Assembly (NCBI GenBank): GCA_019242065.1
Contig: JAFAWJ010000340.1
Span: forward strand, 1-5,290
Direction of reading: 5' to 3'
Origin: Chloroflexota bacterium
GTDB lineage: Bacteria; Chloroflexota; UBA6077; CF-72
Length of the DNA: 5,290 nt
The position numbers and the translations under genes were made by a program. This document shows positions 1 to 5,290 of this stretch, piece after piece. Positions within the stretch are counted from its first letter, which is position 1. The number at the start of each line of letters is the position of its first letter. Under the pieces are notes generated by a model. That model saw only the letters and a program-made list of their open reading frames with translations, ran no database searches and had not been told where the DNA came from.

Positions 1-1415
1 TCGAACGGCACCGCGACTGGTGCCTGCAGGTCGCGGACGGTCCGCCTCCGGAGGCATTTGACACCACCCAGGTTGAGCGGCTCGCGCCAGACCTGGACAA
101 CCTGCGCGCCGCGTTGCAGTGGACGCTGGAGACGCGGCAGCTGGCAGCCGCGGCGGAGCTCGCCCTGGGCCTCACGATCGTCTGGCACCTGCGCGGGAGT
201 TTTTCCGAAGGCCGTGCCGCGCTGACCGCGGTGCTAAACCTGGCTCCCGATGACTGCGCACTCGCCGAGGTAGCCCACGCCGGCAGTTGGGCCTCGGTGA
301 TGGCGACGACGCAGGGCGACTATCTGGCAGCCGAACGGCTCCTCCCGCGCGCGGTGAAGATTGCCCGCGCATCCGGGGATGCGTATGTGTTGCTTTTTGC
401 CGAGAACCAGCTCGGCTGGGTCGCGTACACGCGTGGCGACATTGGCACGGCCCGCGACCTGTACGAGCGGACACACCGCATCGTGTCGGCAACCGGTGGG
501 CCGTTTCACCCGGTCTCGCAGTACCAGCTGGCCCTGTGTTGCATCGAGCAGGGTGACTGCGTTCGCGCCCAGGAGCTGGTGGACACCTTTCCAGAAGTGC
601 CGACTGCCTCCGGGCGGGCGTTCCACACCGGAAGACTGCTGTATGTGCGGGCGCTCCTCGCCGAACAGGCGGGTGACTATGTCGGCGCGGACGCGCTCTT
701 CGAGCGGGCCATCCTGGCGCAACAGGCACTTGACGATCAGCCGGGGTTGCTCAGGTCGCTCACGTTGCGAGGGGCGGTCATGGCCGCGCAAGGCGATCGG
801 CAGATCGCCGCGGCCGCGCTCGCCGAAGCCTTCGAGGCGAGCGAGCTGCATGCCAGCAAACTCACGGTTGCGCACCTCCTCGAGGCGGTGGCGAACCTCG
901 TCCTGGACACGGACGTAGTGGCATGCGTGCGCCTCGCCGCCGCGGCGGGGCACCTGCGCACCGTCGTGGGTGCCGCGCCGCTGCCGACCGAGCAGCACCG
1001 CCTTGGACGCTATCTCGACATCGCCAGACAGCGCATCGGCGAGCCAGCCTACGCGGGTGCGTGGCTGGCGGCCGAGGCCGAGTCGCTGGACGACTCGCTG
1101 GTCCTGGCTGGCCAACTGCTGAGCAGCGTCGGCAACGCGCCTGTCCGTTCGGCGACCAACCGTCAGGGCGATGCGCTTTCGGAGCGCGAGCGGCAGGTGG
1201 CCCTGCTGGTGACGCGGGGCTACAACAATCGCGAGATCGCCGAGGAGCTGGTGATTTCGCTGAAGACGGCCGAGGCGCACATCCACCACATTCTGAACAA
1301 ACTCGGCCTGTCCAATCGGGTGCAGATCGCAACCTGGGGTCTGCGACACGGCATCGCCTCGTCCGAGGTCGGCAAAGCCCTGCAGCCGGATCGAGCCTGG
1401 GCTACACTCTCCTAG
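1..1415 (+). CDS. LuxR-family transcriptional regulator with TPR-like region, C-terminal part (5' end outside window)
   Basis: The frame is open from the window edge (first full codon at 3) to TAG at 1413-1415, giving 470 visible residues. A TTG at 114 could be read as a start, but family-like sequence runs upstream of it (RHRDW..., then APDLDNLRAALQW), so the gene is cut by the window. That segment resembles the stretch just after the ATPase module of large LuxR (LAL/AfsR-like) regulators. Roughly 282-830 encodes several TPR-like helical pairs with G-D-Y/x-x-x-A patterns, for example LGWVAYTRGDIGTARDLYER and LLAEQAGDYVGADALFERA. A classic LuxR/GerE helix-turn-helix lies at about 1176-1355: LSERERQVALL, then NNREIAEELVISLKTAEAHI and HHILNKLGLSNR. 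Such proteins are cytoplasmic regulators in which a ligand or partner is sensed by the ATPase/TPR part and DNA is bound by the C-terminus. The target is unknown, and the ATPase itself is not visible. Confidence 0.9.
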   Translation, partial: ERHRDWCLQVADGPPPEAFDTTQVERLAPDLDNLRAALQWTLETRQLAAAAELALGLTIVWHLRGSFSEGRAALTAVLNLAPDDCALAEVAHAGSWASVMATTQGDYLAAERLLPRAVKIARASGDAYVLLFAENQLGWVAYTRGDIGTARDLYERTHRIVSATGGPFHPVSQYQLALCCIEQGDCVRAQELVDTFPEVPTASGRAFHTGRLLYVRALLAEQAGDYVGADALFERAILAQQALDDQPGLLRSLTLRGAVMAAQGDRQIAAAALAEAFEASELHASKLTVAHLLEAVANLVLDTDVVACVRLAAAAGHLRTVVGAAPLPTEQHRLGRYLDIARQRIGEPAYAGAWLAAEAESLDDSLVLAGQLLSSVGNAPVRSATNRQGDALSERERQVALLVTRGYNNREIAEELVISLKTAEAHIHHILNKLGLSNRVQIATWGLRHGIASSEVGKALQPDRAWATLS

Positions 1416-1480
1416 CTTGGCATCACACGACGTTCGCTTGCGCTCTCAGACCGCACGTTGACTGGCTCATGTATTTGTCG

Positions 1481-1503
1481 CTCGGCAACGCCAGGCTGCC
1501 GAG
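1481..1503 (+). terminator. Stem-loop after the LuxR gene, possible intrinsic terminator or leader hairpin
   Basis: CTCGGCA (1481-1487) and TGCCGAG (1497-1503) are perfect 7-bp complementary arms around a 9-nt loop. They lie 65 nt past the LuxR stop. The bases that follow (1504-1520) are T-rich but not a clean T-run. It could end the upstream transcript. It could also sit in the leader of the zinc-ribbon gene, whose ATG is 33 nt further on. The pairing is seen directly; the role is inferred. Confidence 0.4.
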
Positions 1504-1521
1504 TTGTTCAGTGTTGTATTG

Positions 1522-1528
1522 AAGGGGG
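1522..1528 (+). promoter_or_regulatory. Ribosome binding site that fixes the zinc-ribbon start
   Basis: AAGGGGG is followed by 8 nt and then ATG at 1537. This favours ATG 1537 over the in-frame TTG at 1504. It also matches the protein: the conserved zinc-ribbon begins a few residues after this methionine. Confidence 0.7.
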
Positions 1529-1536
1529 CCGTCACG

Positions 1537-1905
1537 ATGTCGGCTGATGTCACGCTTACGTGCCGCGATTGCGGTCAGGGGTTCACGTTCACGAGCGGCG
1601 AACAGGATTTTTACGCAAGCCGCGGCTTCTCTGAGCCCTCGCGCTGCCCTGACTGCCGCGCCGCCCGCAAGTCGCAGCGCGATGGCGGATCGTACGGCGG
1701 GTCGGGCTCGTCCTCGTACGGGGGTGGGTACAGCTCCGGTGGCCGCGCCCAGCGCGAGATGTTCAGCGCCACCTGCTCGAGCTGCGGCAAGGAGGCCCAG
1801 GTGCCGTTCCAACCCAGCGGCGACAAGCCGGTGTATTGCTCGGATTGCTTCCAGCAGCGTCGTAGTGGCTACGGCGGACGATCGACTGGCCGGAGCCGCT
1901 ACTAG
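1537..1905 (+). CDS. Double zinc-ribbon protein (zf-trcl-like ribbon plus CxxC-x17-CxxC domain)
   Basis: The protein has 122 residues. The N-terminal ribbon is CRDC at 9-12 and CPDC at 37-40, with FTSGEQDFYASRGF between them. This pattern is typical of the 'probable zinc-ribbon' family that carries the EQ-x-FY motif. The second module has CSSC at 80-83 and CSDC at 101-104 with exactly 17 residues between, including GKEAQVPFQPSGDKPVYC, which matches the CxxC-x17-CxxC domain family. The modules are joined by a Gly/Ser/Tyr-rich linker (about 50-69), and the protein ends in a basic RSGYGGRSTGRSRY tail. All eight cysteines are present, so both sites should bind zinc. No signal peptide or membrane segment is seen. 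Its molecular role is not established. The basic, Gly-rich tail and the neighbouring bS21 gene suggest RNA or ribosome association, which is an inference. Its TAG directly abuts the ATG of the next gene. Confidence 0.9.
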   Translation: MSADVTLTCRDCGQGFTFTSGEQDFYASRGFSEPSRCPDCRAARKSQRDGGSYGGSGSSSYGGGYSSGGRAQREMFSATCSSCGKEAQVPFQPSGDKPVYCSDCFQQRRSGYGGRSTGRSRY

Positions 1906-2190
1906 ATGCCGCGTCGACAGCAGCGCCGCCCGGTCCAGAGGAAGGGTGCCCCGAAGTCGAGGGTGGAAGATACGGGCGTCCTGGACGCCAACGCGCGTCG
2001 AGTGCTGGCCGCCAATGGCGGGGACCCGCGCCGGCTCGAGGCGCTTGTGCGCGACCTGGAGCAGTTACGCGAGGAGGCCGATCGCGTGGCGTATGCCGAG
2101 CCGTCGCCCGATGCGCTGCGAGAATATCGGCGGGTAAGCCGCGAGCTGGCAGAGGCGCAGCGCGCGTTCGCGCTGGCGACGGCAGGCTGA
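1906..2190 (+). CDS. Hypothetical 94-aa basic/coiled-coil protein between zinc-ribbon gene and rpsU
   Basis: I do not recognise this family. ATG 1906 follows the preceding TAG with no gap, and GGAG at 1892-1895 lies 10 nt upstream, so translation is well supported. The first 19 residues are strongly basic (8 Arg/Lys) and probably disordered. Residues about 41-65 form an amphipathic helix with heptad-like spacing (L44, L47, L51, L54, A58, V61). A second helix covers about 68-92 (L71, Y74, L81, A84, F88), and a SPD turn separates the two. The predicted shape is a helical hairpin with a basic arm. There are no cysteines, signal peptide or membrane segment. The stop (2188-2190) shares its last base with the rpsU ATG, so the gene is probably co-translated with bS21. 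A ribosome- or RNA-related role is an inference from position and charge only. Confidence 0.75.
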   Translation: MPRRQQRRPVQRKGAPKSRVEDTGVLDANARRVLAANGGDPRRLEALVRDLEQLREEADRVAYAEPSPDALREYRRVSRELAEAQRAFALATAG

Positions 2191-2405
2191 TGCACGTCGA
2201 GGTACGCGAGGGCGAGTCGTTCGACCAGATGTTGCGCCGCTTCAAGACGGCGATCGACAAGTCGGGCATCTTGCGCGAATACAAGCGCAAGCGCTACTTC
2301 AAGACTAACTCGGAGCTTGAACGCGACAAGGCCAAGGCCGCGGCCCGGCGGCGCACGCGCAAGCCCAGACTCGTGCGGGGGGCGCGCCCCCAGCGGCGAG
2401 ATTGA
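2190..2405 (+). CDS. rpsU: Small ribosomal subunit protein bS21
   Basis: The protein has 71 residues, the normal size for bS21. It has the family's characteristic order: a short beta start (VEVREGES), the LRRFK motif at 15-19, an SGILREYKRKRYFK block at 25-38, and a long Arg/Lys-rich C-terminal helix (RDKAKAAARRRTRK). bS21 binds the 30S platform close to the anti-Shine-Dalgarno end of 16S rRNA and helps initiation. The start overlaps the previous stop by one base (TGATG), and the only upstream purine stretch (GGCAGG, 2181-2186) is too close to be a good Shine-Dalgarno. Expression therefore probably depends on coupling to the 94-aa gene. Near the 3' end a run of G, then CGCG, then a run of C (2378-2391) can form a 5-bp GC hairpin. 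TGA is at 2403-2405. Confidence 0.93.
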   Translation: MHVEVREGESFDQMLRRFKTAIDKSGILREYKRKRYFKTNSELERDKAKAAARRRTRKPRLVRGARPQRRD

Positions 2406-2422
2406 GTCATATTTATGTAACT

Positions 2423-2439
2423 GCTCGACGGTGTTGAGC
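2423..2439. terminator. Weak hairpin in the convergent rpsU/nagA gap
   Basis: GCTCGAC (2423-2429) can pair with GTTGAGC (2433-2439) across a 3-nt loop, with one G-T wobble. It lies in the 55-nt space between two converging genes, where a shared terminator would be expected. Neither side carries a real T-run; the side downstream of nagA is AT-rich (2406-2422). The call rests mainly on position. Confidence 0.3.
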
Positions 2440-2460
2440 CGCCGTTCGTTCACCTGAGGG

Positions 2461-3624
2461 TCAGTGAGGTCCAGCAAACACACACTGTCCAGCGATCCAC
2501 GTCTGCTGGATCAGCCCGTGCTGGTCTATGACGACCAGGTCCGCGTCGGCACCTGGACCCAGGCGGCCTTTGCGGTGCGCGACGCCGGCGATGCTTGCGG
2601 GCGTCAGCGTCGCCATGCGGATGGCATCGCTCCAGCTCACGCCGGCCAGTTGGACCATGTTGCGCACGGCGGCGTCCAGTGTCAGGATGCTGCCGGCCAG
2701 CGTGCCATCTGCCAGACGCGCCGCGCCGTCGGCGACCACGACGTCGCGTTCCAGGAAGGTGTAGTGTCCGTCACCCTGACCGGCGGCCGACATGCCGTCG
2801 GTGACCAGCGCCACCTGGCGCGGACCGCGGGACGCCACGGCCAGACGCAGCATCGCGGGATGGACGTGCACGCCATCCGCGATGACTTCGACGCTCGGGC
2901 GCGCATCGGTCAGGAGCGCGCCGACGGCGCCCGGTGCGCGGTGCTCGAACGGCGGCATAGCGTTGAACAGGTGGGCGCAGTGCCGCGCGCCGGCGTCGAG
3001 GGCGGCGAGTGTTTGCGCATAGGTGGCCGACGTGTGAGCGACGCTGGGGATGATGCCGAGCCGCGACATCGCGACCTGGAGTCGAGCGTCCGAGTCCTGT
3101 TCGGGTGCGAAGTCCACCATCGCGATGGGCCCTTCACTGGCGAGCAGGAGGAGCTCGTCTGCATCTGGTGGACGGATGGCAGGTGCGTATTGTGCGCCGC
3201 GCTTGTCTCGACTGATGTATGGGCCTTCGAGTCGGATGCCCAGGATTTCAGCGCTGGTGCGGACCCGCCGGGTTATGGCGCGCGCCACGCGGCCGACCTG
3301 GCGGCGGGTCTGCGGTGCCGGAGATGACGCAATGGTCGGATACAACGCGGTGACGCCGGTCGACGGCAGCGCGCGGGCCATGGCCAGGACGTCTGCCTCG
3401 GAGCCGGAGGTCACGTCGTAGCCACCGAAGCCGTGGGTGTGGAGGTCGACGAGACCGGGTGCGAGCGACCAGGGTCGCAGGTCGACGAGGTCCGCTCCAG
3501 CGGGCATGGTGGCGGGATTGCGCTCGATGGCGATGATCTTGCCCCCGGCCAGGACGACGCCCACGGGACCCGGAACTTCCTCCGGTGCGAAGAGTTTGTC
3601 GGCGACTAGACACACGGATGGCAT
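2461..3624 (-). CDS. nagA: N-acetylglucosamine-6-phosphate deacetylase
   Basis: The protein has 387 residues, full length for NagA. It converts GlcNAc-6-P to glucosamine-6-P and acetate in amino-sugar and cell-wall recycling, in the cytoplasm. Amidohydrolase motifs appear in order: LVDLHTHGFGGYD (H62, H64); RLEGPYIS with metal-binding E133; SVAHTSATY with H197; HLFNAMPP with H218; IADGVHVHP with H253/H255; LVTDGMSAAG with catalytic D276; and a closing GRLGPGADADLVVID strand. The loop after LEGP reads KRGAQ where E. coli has a GTH-type motif; I recall Gln here in some Gram-positive NagA proteins, so it is not clear damage. ATG 3624 begins a normal N-terminal beta segment, but no strong Shine-Dalgarno precedes it. 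It is last in a minus-strand series, 52 nt after the deazaflavin oxidoreductase gene. No nagB or sugar transporter is in the window. Confidence 0.95.
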   Translation of the reverse strand: MPSVCLVADKLFAPEEVPGPVGVVLAGGKIIAIERNPATMPAGADLVDLRPWSLAPGLVDLHTHGFGGYDVTSGSEADVLAMARALPSTGVTALYPTIASSPAPQTRRQVGRVARAITRRVRTSAEILGIRLEGPYISRDKRGAQYAPAIRPPDADELLLLASEGPIAMVDFAPEQDSDARLQVAMSRLGIIPSVAHTSATYAQTLAALDAGARHCAHLFNAMPPFEHRAPGAVGALLTDARPSVEVIADGVHVHPAMLRLAVASRGPRQVALVTDGMSAAGQGDGHYTFLERDVVVADGAARLADGTLAGSILTLDAAVRNMVQLAGVSWSDAIRMATLTPASIAGVAHRKGRLGPGADADLVVIDQHGLIQQTWIAGQCVFAGPH

Positions 3625-3676
3625 GTGTAGCGATTTAATCCATCCCGGTGCTGGCCGGGGCCTGGCAGCCGGCGGG

Positions 3677-4096
3677 TCAGGTGGTGCGTTCCAGGGCGAT
3701 CACGGGAATGACGCGCTGGGTGCGGGTTTCATAGTCGGCAAAGACGGGCATCGCTTCTTTTTGCATCGCGAACAGTCGATCGCGCTCGGGGCCGCTCAGC
3801 GGCGTCGCCCGGGCCTGGTACTTCTCGGTACCGACCTCGACGGTGACGGTCGGATTCTTGCGCAGATTCCAGTACCAATCCGGGTGCTTGTCGGAGCCGG
3901 CTCGCGAGCCGAAGATCAACACACGGTCGCCGTCCGGAAGGTAGGCGAGCGGTACGGTGCGCGCTTGCCCGCTTTTTGCACCGGTGGTGGTCAGTAGCAG
4001 CGTTCGACCGCTGCCGCCGGGCTGGCCACCGGTTCGGTGGAACTCCTCGATGACTTTGCTGTTGCGCGCGTAGCGCTCCTCTGCTTCGGTGGGCAT
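3677..4096 (-). CDS. F420-type (deazaflavin-dependent) nitroreductase-family oxidoreductase
   Basis: The protein has 139 residues, normal for the FDOR-A/DUF385 split-barrel family that includes mycobacterial Ddn. Family features are a helical N-terminus (VIEEFHRTGG, 15-24), LLLTTTGAKSGQARTVPL at 33-50, YLPDGDRVLIFGSRAGSDKH at about 52-71, the DWYWNLRKNP block at 73-82 and TVTVEVG at 83-89. Members bind deazaflavin F420 and reduce varied substrates such as quinones, nitro compounds or unsaturated lactones; the substrate here cannot be read from sequence. F420 use is inferred from the family, and no F420-synthesis gene is in the window. ATG 4096 lies 10 nt after the pirin stop, with no clear Shine-Dalgarno, which suggests co-transcription and perhaps coupling with pirin. 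Quinone reduction would fit a redox-protection role beside DoxX and pirin. Confidence 0.9.
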   Translation of the reverse strand: MPTEAEERYARNSKVIEEFHRTGGQPGGSGRTLLLTTTGAKSGQARTVPLAYLPDGDRVLIFGSRAGSDKHPDWYWNLRKNPTVTVEVGTEKYQARATPLSGPERDRLFAMQKEAMPVFADYETRTQRVIPVIALERTT

Positions 4097-4106
4097 CGCG
4101 AGGATG

Positions 4107-4982
4107 CTACGCGATTGCGGCGGGTGTCGGGCCGCCGAACAATCCGGCGTGAAAGTCCAGATACGCCTGGCGGATTTCGTCTTCCGTGTTCATGACAAAA
4201 GGTCCGTTGGCCACCACCCGCTCGCCGAGCGGTTCGCCGGTGACCGCCAGCAGGCGCGCCGGCGCATCCGCTTCCGCTTCGATGCGTAGCGAGTCGATCC
4301 GCGTGTCACCGCGCGCTGCGAGGGGATAGTCCAGCCACAGGATCTGGCCCGCGGTGGCGGGCACGCGCTCGGCGCCCGCGCGGATGGCGCCATCCAGCAC
4401 CAGCACGAAGCCATTGTGTGAGGCAGGCACCGGCAGATCGAGGTGTGCACCGGCGTCCAGCCGCAGGTCCAGGTACTGCACTGGCGTCTGGGTCTGGGCC
4501 GGTGCGGCGATGCCCTCGACGGTGCCGGACAGCAGGCGGATGCTGGCGCCGGCGTCCTCGACGCGCAGCGCGCGGTCCGCCAGCAGGTCCTGGTAGGCGG
4601 AGTCGACCATCTTGGCGGCGGCTGGCAGGTTCAGCCACAACTGGAGTGTGTGCGACGTGCGATCTACGTTGGGCAGCTCGGCGTGGATGATGCCTTTGCC
4701 GGCGGTCATCCACTGCACGTCGTCCTCGGCCAGGACGCCGCTGTTGCCGCGATTATCGGCGTGGTGCAGCTCGCCGTCGAGGACGAGGGTCACCGTCTCG
4801 ATGCCACGGTGGGGATGGTCAGGAAAGCCACCGGGCGCTCGCATCCAGTCTTCGACGAGCACCAGGAAGGGATCGTAGTCAGACCAGTTGCCGGGCTCGA
4901 TCAGGATGCGGTTGGCCATCCCCTCGCGCGTCGCCCGCGGGGCCGAGGGTGTGACGACATGCCGAATAGAACGGTGGGCCAT
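4107..4982 (-). CDS. Pirin family protein (bicupin)
   Basis: The protein has 291 residues, typical for pirin. The N-terminal cupin has DYDPFLVLVEDW, then FPDHPHRGIETVTLVLDGEL with metal-ligand candidates H56 and H58, and WMTAGKGIIHAE with H100 and E102. These correspond to the four iron ligands of human pirin (H56, H58, H101, E103). A second cupin follows (about 165-250: YLDLRLDAGAHLDLPV, GFVLVLDGAI). The C-terminus carries the conserved GEPLGERVVANGPFVMNTED and YLDFHAGLFGG. Bacterial pirins are iron proteins, some with quercetin dioxygenase activity and others linked to redox or metabolic control; which applies here is unknown. ATG 4982 is preferred to the internal ATG at codon 22 because RSIRHVV resembles the usual pirin start. 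It lies 25 nt after the doxX stop. A hairpin separates the two genes. Confidence 0.95.
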   Translation of the reverse strand: MAHRSIRHVVTPSAPRATREGMANRILIEPGNWSDYDPFLVLVEDWMRAPGGFPDHPHRGIETVTLVLDGELHHADNRGNSGVLAEDDVQWMTAGKGIIHAELPNVDRTSHTLQLWLNLPAAAKMVDSAYQDLLADRALRVEDAGASIRLLSGTVEGIAAPAQTQTPVQYLDLRLDAGAHLDLPVPASHNGFVLVLDGAIRAGAERVPATAGQILWLDYPLAARGDTRIDSLRIEAEADAPARLLAVTGEPLGERVVANGPFVMNTEDEIRQAYLDFHAGLFGGPTPAAIA

Positions 4983-5004
4983 GGGTACCGAGACTCAAGT
5001 GTAC

Positions 5005-5029
5005 GACTCAGGCCGCGTGGGCCTGAGTC
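5005..5029 (-). repeat. Perfect 10-bp inverted repeat over the doxX stop codon
   Basis: GACTCAGGCC (5005-5014) and GGCCTGAGTC (5020-5029) are perfect reverse complements around a 5-nt loop (GCGTG). In the minus-strand transcript this makes a strong hairpin that includes the TGA of the DoxX gene (5008-5010), ending 22 nt before the pirin ATG. There is no T-run after it, so a classical intrinsic terminator is unlikely. An mRNA processing or stability element, a partial terminator or a protein-binding site are all possible. Confidence 0.6.
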
Positions 5030-5290
5030 TGCGTCTGGGGTTGCGATGCGACGGCGCGCCGCGAGACGAGGCCGACGAGCACGCCGACCACGGCCACGAC
5101 CGCGAGCACTTCGGACACAGGCGCCGGCACGCTGATGCCGAGCCACTGATCGAGTGAGTAGGCGCCGGGTCCAGCCAACCCGACGCCGATGGCCACGGCC
5201 AGGTTGGTGAGCGTCAGCTCGTAACCGCCATTGGTGCCGAATGGGCCTTTGGCCCAGTGCGGGACGAGCGTGGCGGAGAGCATGGCCGCG
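5008..5290 (-). CDS. DoxX-family membrane protein, C-terminal part (5' end outside window)
   Basis: The frame is open from the window edge to TGA at 5008-5010, with about 93 visible residues. An ATG exists at 5281-5283, but codons before it (Ala-Ala) continue the helix. Family-like sequence begins immediately, so the true start is probably beyond 5290. Numbered from that Met, the block PHWAKGPFGTNGGYELTLT (8-26) matches the conserved loop of DoxX proteins (H-x(3)-GFF-x-TNGGYE type). It is followed by a membrane helix (about 23-38) and the typical GPGAYSLDQWLG. A further hydrophobic helix (about 56-74) and a polar tail (QPQTQTQAHAA) complete it. DoxX proteins are four-helix inner-membrane proteins; some work with thiol or quinone redox partners or in oxidative-stress complexes. 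The link to pirin just downstream is consistent with that. Confidence 0.82.
   Translation of the reverse strand, partial: AAMLSATLVPHWAKGPFGTNGGYELTLTNLAVAIGVGLAGPGAYSLDQWLGISVPAPVSEVLAVVAVVGVLVGLVSRRAVASQPQTQTQAHAA

Noticed and set aside
234..1349. Long open frame (371 codons) on the minus strand opposite the LuxR gene
   Set aside because: It is antisense to a clearly recognisable TPR/HTH coding sequence, its product is low-complexity and Arg/Gly/His-rich with no recognisable domain, and long antisense frames are common in GC-rich genes.
1458..1463. TTGACT as a -35 box for the zinc-ribbon cluster
   Set aside because: No convincing -10 hexamer lies 16-19 nt downstream; the sequence there is GC-rich and is part of the stem-loop arm. 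A promoter may exist in the gap but I cannot place it.
3187..3210. KRGAQ in NagA as a lost active-site histidine
   Set aside because: Gln after KRGA/KxGA appears, as far as I recall, in some other NagA proteins, and every metal-binding and catalytic residue is present, so the enzyme is probably active.
2464..3327. Long open frame (287 codons) on the plus strand opposite nagA
   Set aside because: It lies wholly inside the nagA coding region, which has all its catalytic motifs; the antisense product has no recognisable family pattern.
3625..3676. Terminator or promoter between the deazaflavin oxidoreductase gene and nagA
   Set aside because: The GC-rich stretch can only form short bulged stems, there is no T-run, and the AT-rich patch before the nagA ATG has no matching -35 element.
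4443..5135. Open frame (230 codons) on the plus strand opposite pirin and the end of doxX
   Set aside because: It spans two well-supported minus-strand genes and the gap between them, and its product looks like a compositional by-product.

Overview
This GC-rich window (roughly two-thirds G+C by eye) looks like ordinary bacterial chromosome, most likely from the Chloroflexota or a relative. Three gene types together suggest this: a large LuxR-type regulator with an ATPase/TPR architecture, a ribosomal protein bS21 (usually missing from Actinobacteria), and an F420-type (deazaflavin) oxidoreductase of the kind known mainly from Actinobacteria and Chloroflexota. The assignment is an inference from gene content; no rRNA or universal marker is present.

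Layout. (1) Positions 1-1415, plus strand: the C-terminal 470 residues of a LuxR-family regulator, with a TPR-like helical region followed by a LuxR/GerE helix-turn-helix. Its N-terminus lies before the window. (2) 1416-1536: a gap with a perfect 7-bp stem-loop and a good Shine-Dalgarno. (3) 1537-2405, plus strand: three tightly packed small genes. They are a double zinc-ribbon protein with a Gly/Ser/Tyr linker, an unrecognised 94-residue basic/coiled-coil protein, and bS21. The first two abut (TAGATG) and the last two overlap by one base (TGATG), so they probably form one translationally coupled unit related to RNA or the ribosome. (4) 2406-2460: a short convergent gap. (5) 2461-5290, minus strand: four genes reading right to left, namely the C-terminal part of a DoxX-family membrane protein, a pirin-family cupin, a deazaflavin-dependent oxidoreductase and N-acetylglucosamine-6-phosphate deacetylase (NagA). 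Gaps are 25, 10 and 52 nt, consistent with an operon. A perfect 10-bp inverted repeat covers the doxX stop codon.

How the genes fit together. DoxX, pirin and the F420-type enzyme make a plausible redox or oxidative-stress group. NagA belongs to amino-sugar recycling and may only be a downstream passenger. The part most worth following up is the zinc-ribbon / 94-aa / bS21 cluster. I saw no mobile element, CRISPR array, tRNA or rRNA. I do not see clear evidence of a dramatic new system here.
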